DNA of 64,000 nucleotides from JABDIY01 sp963803845 (GTDB lineage: Bacteria; Actinomycetota; Acidimicrobiia; Acidimicrobiales; SZUA-35), in NCBI GenBank assembly GCA_963803845.1, contig CAWDNZ010000005.1, forward strand, positions 1,488,001 to 1,552,000. The letters are read 5' to 3'. Both the position numbers and the translations under genes were made by a program. How positions within the stretch are numbered: position 1 is the stretch's first letter; each line of letters starts with the position of its first letter. Below are positions 33,986 through 43,070 of the stretch, piece after piece. The notes beneath the pieces were generated by a model, which had not been told where the DNA came from, made no database searches, and saw only the letters and a list, made by a program, of their open reading frames with translations.

Positions 33986-34200
33986 GAATCGGTAGCAGCG
34001 ACAGGGGCCGGTTTGCCACGGTCGGACAGGAGCTCCCCACCCGCCATGAACTCATTGGTCTCGAACTCGTTGATCCAGATACGCACCGACGGTCGCGGCG
34101 CTCCAACCGAGGTGACCACCGCCTCGGTGATCGCCTCCATCATTGCCTTCTTCTCCGCAGCGGTCCGCCCCTTGGCCATGTTGATTTGGATGAGCGGCAT
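33982..34200 (-). CDS. 4-oxalocrotonate tautomerase family protein
   Basis: A small protein of about 72 residues from ATG 34200 whose first residue after Met is Pro (MPLIQINMAKGRTAAEKKAM), the catalytic base of the family. VRIWINEFETNEFMAGG is the second conserved part. It isomerises 2-hydroxymuconate (4-oxalocrotonate) in the meta-cleavage pathway. The start was set by Pro2; an upstream Met at 34233 would bury it. Confidence 0.9.
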   Translation of the reverse strand: MPLIQINMAKGRTAAEKKAMMEAITEAVVTSVGAPRPSVRIWINEFETNEFMAGGELLSDRGKPAPVAATDS

Positions 34201-34201
34201 G

Positions 34202-34984
34202 TCAGACTCCTCTAACGGTGACGGGGCCAACATGGGAGTAACGGGCGGTCGCTACCGTGCCCACACTCAACGGGCGGGCATCCGTACAAGCCCCTGCCAT
34301 GATGAGCCAGCCGGCTTCGAGCTGATGACCATATCTCCCCAAATGGTTGGCCAACATGGCGACACATTCCGCCGGGCTGCCCAGAAGAGCAGCACCGGTG
34401 GCGGAACCGGTGATCTCGCCGTCTACCTCGAAATCACAGCCCAGTTCGGCCAGGTCCATCTCGAGGGGGTTGATGCCGTCGGTTCCGATCGCCACCCGGG
34501 CGGCCGAGGTGTTGTCGGCGATGACATCGGGCAGAGTGAAACTGAACTTCTCGAAACGGGAGTCGATTACCTCGATCCCACCCACCACCGTGGTGGTGGC
34601 ATACAAAACCTCCTCGGCTGTGACACCCGGTCCGGCCAGGTTGGCGCCAAGGATGAAGACGATCTCCGGTTCCACCCGGGGATGGATGAGCCCGGCTAGG
34701 TCAACCTCGCCCCCCTCGCGGAGAACGGACGCCTCGGTGACCCATCCATAAACCGGTTCGTTCACGCCCATTTGCTCCTGCTTGGCCGCCGAGGTGAGCC
34801 CTAGCTTGGCACCGGCGAGTGTGGCGCCACCCTCGAGCAACAGATCGAGGCCGGCGGCCTGGATGGCATAGGCATCTTCGATCGTCAGACGATCGATTTG
34901 TTTGGTGATGGCCTGAAGCTCCCGTTGCTCATCGACCCCAGCCTGGAGGTACTGGGCCCACTCCACATGGTCAATCGTTGTCAT
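34202..34984 (-). CDS. 4-oxalocrotonate decarboxylase / 2-keto-4-pentenoate hydratase family
   Basis: A 260-residue fumarylacetoacetase-fold enzyme. AKLGLTSAAKQEQMGVNEPV, then HPRVEPEIVFILG (Glu ligands) and VVGGIEVIDSRFEKFSFTLP are shared by the DmpH/XylI decarboxylases and the DmpE/XylJ hydratases. Given the tautomerase and a second hydratase next door, the decarboxylase role is the more likely, but the two subfamilies are close. It starts 17 bp after the Rieske oxygenase gene. Confidence 0.85.
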   Translation of the reverse strand: MTTIDHVEWAQYLQAGVDEQRELQAITKQIDRLTIEDAYAIQAAGLDLLLEGGATLAGAKLGLTSAAKQEQMGVNEPVYGWVTEASVLREGGEVDLAGLIHPRVEPEIVFILGANLAGPGVTAEEVLYATTTVVGGIEVIDSRFEKFSFTLPDVIADNTSAARVAIGTDGINPLEMDLAELGCDFEVDGEITGSATGAALLGSPAECVAMLANHLGRYGHQLEAGWLIMAGACTDARPLSVGTVATARYSHVGPVTVRGV

Positions 34985-35000
34985 GAATTCCTAGCGTCGC

Positions 35001-36263
35001 CTAGAACTTGTCCGAAGCGTCGCCGCGGTTGGTTGCAGCTTCCATATGGAGCTTCTTGAGGTCGTCGGCCTGGGGCGAGTACCGCATGGATCCCCGGTCT
35101 ATCCACTGGGTGGCGAACTCGGCACCGCGACCGAACTTATCCCGTTCGAGCGGAAGCGGAATGGACTGATGCGGCTCCCGAACCACGGCCACAGGGTCAC
35201 GCCCTTCGGCTACGTCGTTCATCGCGTCCTTGAACATCCGCCGCAAGGCGATCACACCCAGATCGCTCTTGGTGATGTGCTCATTCACACGGTCCGCAAT
35301 CTCTCCCTGTGTGACCCAGGCCATGACGTCCTGACCTTCGATGTAGTCGACGATGTGGTTGCCGTCCTTGTCCAGCCACTCGTATTCGTAGTCCACTGGC
35401 CGGGCTTGATCGGGGAGGTCGGCGCCTTCGGGGGCGTGCACCGTGTAGAAAAGAACCCAACTGTGGGTGTCATCCACCGGCACTCGGATCTGCATCTGGT
35501 AAACGCCATTGCCACCCACCCACATGTTGTAGGGAAAGACCATTGGATGACCCACCTTCCAATCGTCGGCGTTCTCATCCTGACCCACCAAGAGCCTTCG
35601 CTTGATAATGCCATGGTCAAACACATCAAAAGCGACCTTGTCGTGCTTGTTGGCACTGAAGGCACTGGGCATTTCGAATGCCATGTGCTCGGACAAGAAC
35701 TCGAAGTAGCGGCCATGCAACGCCTCAACGTGATAAGGGTCTACGGAGTTCTCCATGATCTGCAGCCAATTGCACGGCAGCACCGAATGACCGATGTCCC
35801 GGACGCCCTCCATCACATACGCCTCATAGCGCGGTAGCTCCGGGGCGGGGCTGGGCCCCACGTACGCCCACACCAATCCGCCCAGTTCTTGGGCGACACC
35901 GGCGCCAATGCTGCATTGCGAACGGAACTTCTCACTGGAGTCCGGTTCGGCCAGAATCTCCACCAGCGTGCCCTCACCGTCGAATTTCCATCCGTGATAG
36001 CCACACCGGATCCCGTCAGGCTCCACGATTCCGTAGACCATCGACGCACCCCGATGCGGGCACTTCTCGGCGACGATTCCGTACTCACCATTCTCCTGGC
36101 GAAAGACGGCCCAGTCTTCTCCAAGCAACCGGGCTTTCTTGATCGGGAACTCATCAAGTTCGCGCGTGATGGCAACCGGGTACCAATAACGGCGTAGAAG
36201 GTTGCCCATGGGCGTTCCGGGACCAACCTGGGTCAGTTCGTCGTTCTGTTCTTTTGTGAGCAT
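35001..36263 (-). CDS. Rieske aromatic-ring oxygenase, large subunit
   Basis: A 420-residue Rieske non-haem iron oxygenase. CPHRG and CGYHGWKFDGEG bind the 2Fe-2S cluster, and ENSVDPYHVEALHG carries the D-x2-H-x4-H mononuclear iron site. The overall form (single alpha subunit, TPMGNLLRRYWYPVA start) resembles phthalate 4,5-dioxygenase and O-demethylase types, which use a separate reductase or ferredoxin. It probably hydroxylates the aromatic ring or cleaves an ether. A Rieske ferredoxin at 43071 could deliver electrons; no reductase is seen nearby. Confidence 0.92.
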   Translation of the reverse strand: MLTKEQNDELTQVGPGTPMGNLLRRYWYPVAITRELDEFPIKKARLLGEDWAVFRQENGEYGIVAEKCPHRGASMVYGIVEPDGIRCGYHGWKFDGEGTLVEILAEPDSSEKFRSQCSIGAGVAQELGGLVWAYVGPSPAPELPRYEAYVMEGVRDIGHSVLPCNWLQIMENSVDPYHVEALHGRYFEFLSEHMAFEMPSAFSANKHDKVAFDVFDHGIIKRRLLVGQDENADDWKVGHPMVFPYNMWVGGNGVYQMQIRVPVDDTHSWVLFYTVHAPEGADLPDQARPVDYEYEWLDKDGNHIVDYIEGQDVMAWVTQGEIADRVNEHITKSDLGVIALRRMFKDAMNDVAEGRDPVAVVREPHQSIPLPLERDKFGRGAEFATQWIDRGSMRYSPQADDLKKLHMEAATNRGDASDKF

Positions 36264-36295
36264 TGATCTACTCCATGACTGGTAGCGATTGAGGG

Positions 36296-38092
36296 TTAGA
36301 GAATGGTGACGGTCCCGGCGGAGCCATCTACCCGGATCATCATGCCGGTCTCGATCTTCTTCGTACCGAAACCGGTGCCGGTTACCGCAGGAATCCCATA
36401 CTCACGACAGACGATTGCGGCGTGACTCATCATGCCACCGATGTCTGTGACGCAGGCCTGGATTTTGGGAAAGGCGGGGGCCCAACTCGGTGCGGTGATC
36501 GGAGCAACGAGGATCTCACCCTGCTCGAGGTCACCAAGGTCCTCGGGTCCGAAGACCAACCGTGCTTTGCCTTCCACCACACCGGGAGAGGCGGTCATAC
36601 CCGTGAGGTCGCCGCCGGCGTCTTCCTGCCCGAGCCATGACTTGACGGAGTCGCTGGTGATGCCCCAGAGCATGATGGTGAATGGTTCGGTGACGACCTC
36701 AGGTGGCTCACCCAGAGCCTTCGGTGCGTCCCAATCCTTGAGGGCGGCGTGGATTTCGCGCCGCTTGGCAATCTTGGGACCCCAGTGCTGAGCCGAGACG
36801 TTGGGAGCATTCACCGCCCACGCCGAGTAGTAGTCCCACAGGACCTCGTCTACCTCATCGCGGCGAAGGAACATGATGTCGCTCTCATCGGCCATGAGCC
36901 CATCCTTGGCGAGCGTGGCGCCAAGCTCTTTCACCTTCCGCCACACCACGCTCATGGTCCAGTGTTCGATGTAGAAGTTGTGGTTCTCCACGTACGGGAA
37001 CACGGTGCGGGCGAGCCCCAGCTTGCCCTCGAATGCGGCCCGATCCTCGTCGCTCGCCAGGAGTTCTGAATACTCGATCACCACCCGGTCCCGTTCGGCC
37101 TGGATCTCCTCGATCGGTCGACTGATGTCTTCGCCAGCCTGGATTCGTACGATGTAATCATTGATGAAGGCATACGGGATCTCCGGGTAGTCCCGCCAGG
37201 TTTTGTCGAAGTGGTAGAAGCCGTTGCCCGAGGTGAAGTTGAACCAGGGATCGGCGGCCGCATCGAACGCCGCAGTCCATTCTTCCGCAGCCGCTCCCGT
37301 GAGCCGGCTGCCGGTGGAAGCCGGATCTGTGAAAAGGTCGGTGATGCCAAGCTCTATCGCTTTGTGGGCCAAGACCTTCAGCTCCTCGTTGGGTTTGAAG
37401 AGGTCCACCTCGACCCCCGCCACCATCTTGGCGATCCCGAGGTCGGGGATGCTGGGGAACGCCTCCTTGCAGAAGCCGAAAAAGTCGAGGTAGGCGGCAT
37501 ACCCCAGGTTCAAGAACTCGAAGTGGTATTGCCAGACCTTCAGAATCAAGTCCTTGAAGGTATGCCAGTCTTTCTGCAGCTGGTACCCCGAACCGAGGGC
37601 GACACCATCGGTGATAATGGGAAGGTCTTCCATCTCCGGAAGCGGGCTGAAGTCCAGGGCCTCCAGCTCGTCGATGGTGGAGCGGACCTTGACCAGCCAC
37701 GCCTCATAGAGGCTGTCCCAGTTGCCGAAATAGTGACCGGCCCGTTCCATGAATTGGGGAACCCGGGCCTCGATCTGCGAGGGATCAACCCCGACGGGTG
37801 AGAGATAGGCGTACCCGTTGAGCACCCGGTAGTCGATGCCGTCCGCCGGTGGGATTCGGTAGTGGCGGCTGTTCATCTGGCTCAACGTTGCGATGGCGAG
37901 TTCGAAGAACGTGGAGTCGAACGGGGTCAGGGCAGTGCCCCAATGCATCGAATCCCAAAACCAGAAGCGACTGTCCTCATAGTCCTTGCGGTGCTCGCTG
38001 AACACCACGGAATAGGGATAAAGATCCTCCCACCCTTCGGCGCCAGCTGGCGTGTCCAGTTCGAACGGGCTCGGAAATCGCTTGTCACTCAT
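36296..38092 (-). CDS. PEP-utilising mobile-domain protein, phenylphosphate-synthase-like large component
   Basis: A 598-residue protein. The C-terminal 100 residues are a PEP-synthase swivel domain (TASPGVVEGKARLVFGPEDL, then the phosphohistidine loop TDIGGMMSHAAIVCRE with His557). The first 480 residues are unlike PEP synthase, and the PEP-binding barrel is absent. Size and layout match the 70-kDa component of phenylphosphate synthase and CreH/CreI-type phosphotransferases, where the phospho-His passes phosphate to a phenolic hydroxyl. Its partner is the next gene upstream. The substrate here is unknown. Confidence 0.78.
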   Translation of the reverse strand: MSDKRFPSPFELDTPAGAEGWEDLYPYSVVFSEHRKDYEDSRFWFWDSMHWGTALTPFDSTFFELAIATLSQMNSRHYRIPPADGIDYRVLNGYAYLSPVGVDPSQIEARVPQFMERAGHYFGNWDSLYEAWLVKVRSTIDELEALDFSPLPEMEDLPIITDGVALGSGYQLQKDWHTFKDLILKVWQYHFEFLNLGYAAYLDFFGFCKEAFPSIPDLGIAKMVAGVEVDLFKPNEELKVLAHKAIELGITDLFTDPASTGSRLTGAAAEEWTAAFDAAADPWFNFTSGNGFYHFDKTWRDYPEIPYAFINDYIVRIQAGEDISRPIEEIQAERDRVVIEYSELLASDEDRAAFEGKLGLARTVFPYVENHNFYIEHWTMSVVWRKVKELGATLAKDGLMADESDIMFLRRDEVDEVLWDYYSAWAVNAPNVSAQHWGPKIAKRREIHAALKDWDAPKALGEPPEVVTEPFTIMLWGITSDSVKSWLGQEDAGGDLTGMTASPGVVEGKARLVFGPEDLGDLEQGEILVAPITAPSWAPAFPKIQACVTDIGGMMSHAAIVCREYGIPAVTGTGFGTKKIETGMMIRVDGSAGTVTIL

Positions 38093-38135
38093 TTTCTTTT
38101 CCTTGTGGTTTCCTGGTTAGTTGGTTTCATCTCGC

Positions 38136-39212
38136 TCAGTCGTCCTTGTTGTGCAGCGGCGAGACGAGGGTGGAGACGATCGACGTCATCATGTCGTGGC
38201 CACCTTTGGCGATCGGGGTGGCGTCCTTTTGGGACCACACGGTCTCGGGTCGGCTCTGAAGCAGAAGCACATTGAAGTCTTCCGGTAAGTGGCGGTCGAT
38301 CGCCCATTCCACATCCTGAGGACACCCGTAGTGCTTCTCGGCCCGACGAGCGAGCGCCATCACATTGAGCAATTGCTGGTCGGTGAGCGCCGGCGCCATC
38401 CGACGCTCGGGATCCACCTCGACTTTGTGAACCGCCCCATCGTCGCCAACGACCATCTCGGCACCCTTGTCGGAAACAGTTCGCTTCACGATCTGGCGGA
38501 GCACCTTGTCGATCAGATAGTTGTCTGGCGTGACTTCGCCCGACACGACCATCTCTCCCAAACCCCACGACGCATCCACCGCCACCTGCGAGCGGTCCCC
38601 ATTGGCCGGGTTGAGTGTGAACGCAACGCCAGAGCTGATGGGATCCACCATCTTCTGAACTCCCACAGACATTGAAATAGATTGGTGGAGGTACCCCATC
38701 TGGTGGCGATAGGCGATCGCTCGGTCGGTGAACAAGGACGACCAGCACTTCTTGACGCTCTCCAGCACCGACTCGATTCCCTGAACCCACAGGAATGTGT
38801 CTTGTTGCCCGGCGAAGGATGCATCGGGCAGGTCCTCGGCCGTTGCGCTGGACCTCACTGCTACGGGAAGGTCCGGCACGTCGCAGAAGTCGCACAACGC
38901 TTTGTAGCTAGAAGTGATGGCGTCGACGATCTCAGCAGAAATGGGCTCTGATTCGATGAGATTTCGGATCCGGGCAGCCGTTGCAATGTTGGCGACCAAA
39001 TCATCGTGCTGAATGCCCTGAAGTTCGAGATTGACAGCCTGGGCAAGCTCGACGTTTCGCCAGAGCTGCTGATACGCCTCGATTGTGAGAGCGAACCCCG
39101 GCGGAACTGGGAGGTCTGCCATCATCAACGTGCCCAAGCTGCCGTTCTTACCGCCGACCCGAGGTTTGTGCTCGGGTTCGAAGCGGTCGTACCAAACGAT
39201 GAAATCGCTCAT
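38136..39212 (-). CDS. PEP/pyruvate-binding (ATP-grasp) protein, phenylphosphate-synthase-like small component
   Basis: A 358-residue protein matching the N-terminal ATP-binding domain of PEP synthase: VGGKNGSLGTLMMADLPVPP, AVRSSATAEDLPDASFAGQQ and GCPQDVEWAIDRHL. It lacks the swivel and PEP domains, which are supplied by the neighbouring 598-residue protein. GGAGGAG lies just before the ATG at 39212. In phenylphosphate synthase the 40-kDa component does the same job, transferring the beta-phosphate of ATP to the partner histidine. The size matches. Confidence 0.8.
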   Translation of the reverse strand: MSDFIVWYDRFEPEHKPRVGGKNGSLGTLMMADLPVPPGFALTIEAYQQLWRNVELAQAVNLELQGIQHDDLVANIATAARIRNLIESEPISAEIVDAITSSYKALCDFCDVPDLPVAVRSSATAEDLPDASFAGQQDTFLWVQGIESVLESVKKCWSSLFTDRAIAYRHQMGYLHQSISMSVGVQKMVDPISSGVAFTLNPANGDRSQVAVDASWGLGEMVVSGEVTPDNYLIDKVLRQIVKRTVSDKGAEMVVGDDGAVHKVEVDPERRMAPALTDQQLLNVMALARRAEKHYGCPQDVEWAIDRHLPEDFNVLLLQSRPETVWSQKDATPIAKGGHDMMTSIVSTLVSPLHNKDD

Positions 39213-39318
39213 GACTCCTCCAATGTTCGGCGCTCCGCCGAAAGACTCGATAGTTGTAAATGCTGTTTCCCAGTCCACAACCGGGCATTGTTTGCACACT
39301 GAATTTCTCCGTTCGCAA

Positions 39319-40407
39319 TCACGACTTCGGCTCCCAGGTCTCATCTACCGCCCACGGCGGCAGCCAACCGATGTCCGGGACCCGTACCTCCTGGACGCGG
39401 TTGCGATACGCGACCAGCGCCGTCTTGTGGTCGTCCATGAGCTTCACGCGCACATGCTCGGTGTTGTAGGGCTCACCGGGGTCATAGCCCATCGCCGTAA
39501 CGGCAAAGGCTCGGATACATCCAGAGTGGGTGGAGATGGCGAGCCGGGCACCAGGAAATTCGGCGGAGAGTCGCTGAATACCGGCCCAGAACCGCCTGAC
39601 GGTCATGGAGGGAGGCTCGAAGTACAGCATGGGAATGGTGAGCCAATGGCGAATGGGGTCGGCTCCCCCCTGCTGGGTGGCCCAGAAACGATCCATCTCC
39701 ACCAGCCAACCCGGACGGTCACCTTTACCCGTGCGTTCGATCGCTTCCAGCTGAGAGTGGTACTGCCGGAATGCCGCCGTCACGTCCTTCAGCCCATCGG
39801 GGGCGGCGAACTGGAAGTTCCGAAACTCCGCCATCGGGGCGGGGTCCACGATGGTGATGTCCTTTTCGTACTGTGCCACCCCGTCGAGCAAACCACGATG
39901 AATCTGTTGTGCGGTTTCGGTGGCCCGGTTGGTGGCGGCGTGACGCAGGACCACGGTCTCACCAGATTTGATTCGTTTGGCGAGGGTGTGACCGTAGGTG
40001 TGGGCCTGCCATGCCCCTTGCGGGGTGAGGCCAGAGTCAGTGGAGTACCCCTGGGTCTCGGCATGACGAATGAGGTAGACGTCGTTGAGCAGGCCGACCT
40101 TCGCAGATGGTGGTGGCGAGATCTCCTTGTTCCGATTGTCCTCGGTGAGGGCCTGTTGGACACTCAGCGAAGACCGTCTCCAGAGCGGCACGTCATTCGG
40201 CACGGCCGAGTCCTTCTCCCGGTTCCGGAAGCGACGGAGGTACAACGGCGTCTGCTCGTCCTCCACCACGGGCTCGGTACCGTTGGAGGCCGCTTTGGCG
40301 TTCTCGGCCGCCTCTCGTTCTTTGAAGCGGGCCAGGTAGGCGGGAGCATCCACTCGGGCAGAGGCCGGGCCGGCGGGCGTAGCTGGTGGGCGAGTGTGAT
40401 CGGTCAT
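39319..40407 (-). CDS. histidine phosphatase family protein with N-terminal motif repeats
   Basis: A 362-residue protein. Residues 110-340 are a histidine-phosphatase (phosphoglycerate-mutase-like) domain: YLIRHAETQG with His115, RHAATNRATETAQQI, and STHSGCIRAFAV with the second His. The first 105 residues are charged and low-complexity, and contain PAYLARFKERE (22-32) and TPLYLRRFRNRE (53-64), two related short motifs, plus a weaker third at 73-81. In the 4-cresol Cre system a phosphohydrolase removes phosphate after ring oxidation, and this protein could fill that role. It overlaps the upstream dioxygenase gene by one base. Confidence 0.85.
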   Translation of the reverse strand: MTDHTRPPATPAGPASARVDAPAYLARFKEREAAENAKAASNGTEPVVEDEQTPLYLRRFRNREKDSAVPNDVPLWRRSSLSVQQALTEDNRNKEISPPPSAKVGLLNDVYLIRHAETQGYSTDSGLTPQGAWQAHTYGHTLAKRIKSGETVVLRHAATNRATETAQQIHRGLLDGVAQYEKDITIVDPAPMAEFRNFQFAAPDGLKDVTAAFRQYHSQLEAIERTGKGDRPGWLVEMDRFWATQQGGADPIRHWLTIPMLYFEPPSMTVRRFWAGIQRLSAEFPGARLAISTHSGCIRAFAVTAMGYDPGEPYNTEHVRVKLMDDHKTALVAYRNRVQEVRVPDIGWLPPWAVDETWEPKS

Positions 40408-41318
40408 CAGCTGTGATTGGTCATGAACGACGGGTTGACCTGGCCCTGGTAATAGAAGATGGCGCGACCCATTTCGGACTCGGTCCATGTGGTCACCGCA
40501 TCATCGGGATCGAACCAGTACCCGCCGGTGTAGAGCTCATTGCGATTTCCGGCCGGGTCGAAGAAGTAGAGGCCACATCCGCGAGTGGCACCGTGGCGCG
40601 TGGGTCCGGCGTCGACGTTCACACCGTGATAGGCGCAGGTGTCGGCACCGTGGCGGAGGTCGTTCCAATCGTCTACGTAGAACGCCACATGGTGGAAAGC
40701 GCCATTGGGACCGGTGATGAAGGCGATGTCGTGAGTGGAGTGGCTCCGCTCGAGGAACACCGCCAGTTGATGTCCGTCATCGGCCATGATCTGCTCGGTG
40801 AGCCGGAATCCCAGAACTGTCTGGAAGAACTCGCAGATTCCGTCGACATCTTCACACATGAGGAAGATGTGATCGATACGAGGCGGGTGCATGCCCCGAA
40901 GATTCGCCGGAGCGACGGGCGGATTGAGCAACGGCAAGCCGTTGCCCACTTGGTCCATGCCATGGACGAGATCGATCACATGACCGCTCGGTGCGGTGAA
41001 TCGAACCACGTCGCCGCTGCCCACACTCAACGTGCCGGGCGTGTGGCGGGAGGTCTCCAACCCCGCTTGGCGCACTGCTGCTTCCAGTTGATCAAGAGCC
41101 GCTGAGGTGTCAACTTTGAAGCCCAGTGTTTCTAGGCCGTAGGTGGGAGCCGCCTTCAGGATCAACGAATGGTGCTGATGCTCATCCCAACCCTTGAGGA
41201 AGATGCGGTCGCCTTCGGATCCAGTCTGCACCAAACCGACCACCTCGGTGTAGTAGGCGTGGGCCAACTCCAAATCGGGCACCCGGATCTCCGCATGGGA
41301 CAATCGAAGAATACCCAT
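40407..41318 (-). CDS. extradiol (catechol 2,3-) dioxygenase B
   Basis: A 303-residue two-domain VOC extradiol dioxygenase. The C-terminal catalytic domain has metal His in PRIDHIFLMCEDV, the second His in HHVAFYVDDWND and the Glu in RNELYTGGYW. It opens a catechol ring next to one hydroxyl. It is a diverged tandem paralogue of the next gene and overlaps its stop by one base. Confidence 0.92.
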   Translation of the reverse strand: MGILRLSHAEIRVPDLELAHAYYTEVVGLVQTGSEGDRIFLKGWDEHQHHSLILKAAPTYGLETLGFKVDTSAALDQLEAAVRQAGLETSRHTPGTLSVGSGDVVRFTAPSGHVIDLVHGMDQVGNGLPLLNPPVAPANLRGMHPPRIDHIFLMCEDVDGICEFFQTVLGFRLTEQIMADDGHQLAVFLERSHSTHDIAFITGPNGAFHHVAFYVDDWNDLRHGADTCAYHGVNVDAGPTRHGATRGCGLYFFDPAGNRNELYTGGYWFDPDDAVTTWTESEMGRAIFYYQGQVNPSFMTNHS

Positions 41319-42226
41319 CAGGTGTGCACCGTAAGGAAGCGACCGTTGTCTTTTCCCTCGTAGTAGAAGATGGCCCGACCGAGATTCTCCTCGGTCCATG
41401 TGATCGTTGGGAAGTCTGGATCGGCTCGGTAGCCGCCGGTGAAGACCTCGTTTCTGGTTCCCATGGGATCAAAGAAATAGATGGTGTTCCCGCGGGTAAT
41501 GCCGTGACGGGTGGGACCGATGTCGACCGGAATGCCGTTGAATGCCAGCACGTCAGCAGCCCGCCGAACATGATCCCAGTCATCCAGCCAGAACGAAACA
41601 TGATGCAGTCCCCCGTTGACGCCCTGCACAAAGGCGATGTCGTGAGGACGGCCGGATCGCTGCAAAAAAGCTGCGATCTGGTGGCCGGTGCTCGACAAGA
41701 TCTGTTCGGTCAACTGAAAATCCAGAATGTCCATGAAGAAGCGGCTGATTTCGCCAACCTCTTCACAGAGGAGGAGTGTGTGATCGGCGCGCGGCGGAGC
41801 GATTCCCCGAAGGCCTTCGGGATAGGGGCCGGGATTGGTGAGCGGCAGCCTGCGGCCCACCTTGTGCACATCGTGAACAAGTTCAACTTCGTGCCCCGAC
41901 GGCGCCTGGAAGCGGATGGACTCACCCTGGCCCACCTCTTCACCATCAGTGATTCGGGTGACCGCGACGCCGGCGGCCTCGATTCGAGCCTCCAACTCAT
42001 CGAGGTCTGACTCGTGTTCCACCTTGAAACTGACCCGATCGATACCGACCACGGGATCAAAGCGAACGACCAGCGAGTGATGGTCCGGTTCATCCCAGCC
42101 CTTGAGGTAGAGACAGTCTTCGGTGCGCGCGGTGAGGTCCAAACCCAAGACCTCGGTGTAGTACGCAGCCGCGAGATCGAGGTCGGGTGCGGTAATGGCA
42201 GTGTGACTCAACCGCAAAATTCCCAT
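41318..42226 (-). CDS. extradiol (catechol 2,3-) dioxygenase A
   Basis: A 302-residue paralogue of the previous enzyme. Metal ligands are in PRADHTLLLCEEV, HHVSFWLDDWD and RNEVFTGGYR. The start at ATG 42226 (MGILRLSHTAI) matches that of its paralogue (MGILRLSHAEI). It is the first gene of the minus-strand aromatic operon, 87 bp from the divergent IclR gene. Two paralogues may prefer different catechols. Confidence 0.92.
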   Translation of the reverse strand: MGILRLSHTAITAPDLDLAAAYYTEVLGLDLTARTEDCLYLKGWDEPDHHSLVVRFDPVVGIDRVSFKVEHESDLDELEARIEAAGVAVTRITDGEEVGQGESIRFQAPSGHEVELVHDVHKVGRRLPLTNPGPYPEGLRGIAPPRADHTLLLCEEVGEISRFFMDILDFQLTEQILSSTGHQIAAFLQRSGRPHDIAFVQGVNGGLHHVSFWLDDWDHVRRAADVLAFNGIPVDIGPTRHGITRGNTIYFFDPMGTRNEVFTGGYRADPDFPTITWTEENLGRAIFYYEGKDNGRFLTVHT

Positions 42227-42313
42227 GTGACGGACGTTACTTCCAATGTTCCGCTGGATGGGAATGCGTCTCAGATAGCGGAACAGATCAGGAGGCGCAT
42301 ATCCTGTCCGGCC

Positions 42314-43069
42314 ATGGGATTGCAATCGGTAACCAACGCGGTCCGGGTGCTGAAAGCATTCACGGCGATCACACCGGAGTGGGGTGTGAGCGATCTGGCC
42401 CGCCATTTGCATCTGGGCAAGAGCTCCACCCATCGACTCCTGGCTACTCTCAACGAACAGAAGATGGTGGACCAGAACCCCACCACCGGCCGCTACCGCC
42501 TGGGCCTGGCGATGTTCGATCTGGCATCTGCCGTACCCCGCCAGCTCGACCTCCATGAGGCGGTTATCGCGCCAATGAGCGCTCTCCGAAACCAGACCGG
42601 TGAGACCGTGCAGGTAGCAGTGCTGGATGGGCGTGAAGTCGTCTACATCGAACGGCTTGACGCACCCACCACCCTTCGCTTGTTCCTAGAAATCGGACGG
42701 CGGAACTCGGCCCACTGCTCCGGCACTGGCAAGGCCATCCTGGCATTCTTGCCAAAAGACCAGCAGGACCGCCTATTGAAGGATTGGACCCTCGAAGCCA
42801 AAACCAAATTCACGATCACCAATACTTCGATGCTCCGCAAGGATCTCAGCGAGGCCCGCCGGCGGGGGTATGCAACCAATCGCCACGAGGCCGAAGTTGG
42901 GGTGCTCAGCGTGGCGGCCCCCATACGGGACGAGTCCAATGCGGTCGTGGCGGCCCTCAGCGTGGCAGGGCCAGCGGAACGGATGGACCCGGTGGAGCGG
43001 CAGCTGGCGCAGCTCACAATGCAGACCGCAGCCGTGATTTCTCGTCGCCTGGGCTATCAGGCCGCATGA
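42314..43069 (+). CDS. IclR-family transcriptional regulator
   Basis: A 251-residue IclR protein. The N-terminal winged helix (VTNAVRVLKAFTAITPEWG, then LARHLHLGKSSTHRLLATLN) is followed by a ligand domain (HCSGTGKAILAFLP, LSVAAPIRDESNAVVAALS). It is divergent from the dioxygenase operon and is likely to control it in response to an aromatic compound. The ATG at 42314 starts the homologous region; upstream frame is antisense to the dioxygenase. Confidence 0.92.
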   Translation: MGLQSVTNAVRVLKAFTAITPEWGVSDLARHLHLGKSSTHRLLATLNEQKMVDQNPTTGRYRLGLAMFDLASAVPRQLDLHEAVIAPMSALRNQTGETVQVAVLDGREVVYIERLDAPTTLRLFLEIGRRNSAHCSGTGKAILAFLPKDQQDRLLKDWTLEAKTKFTITNTSMLRKDLSEARRRGYATNRHEAEVGVLSVAAPIRDESNAVVAALSVAGPAERMDPVERQLAQLTMQTAAVISRRLGYQAA

Positions 43070-43070
43070 C

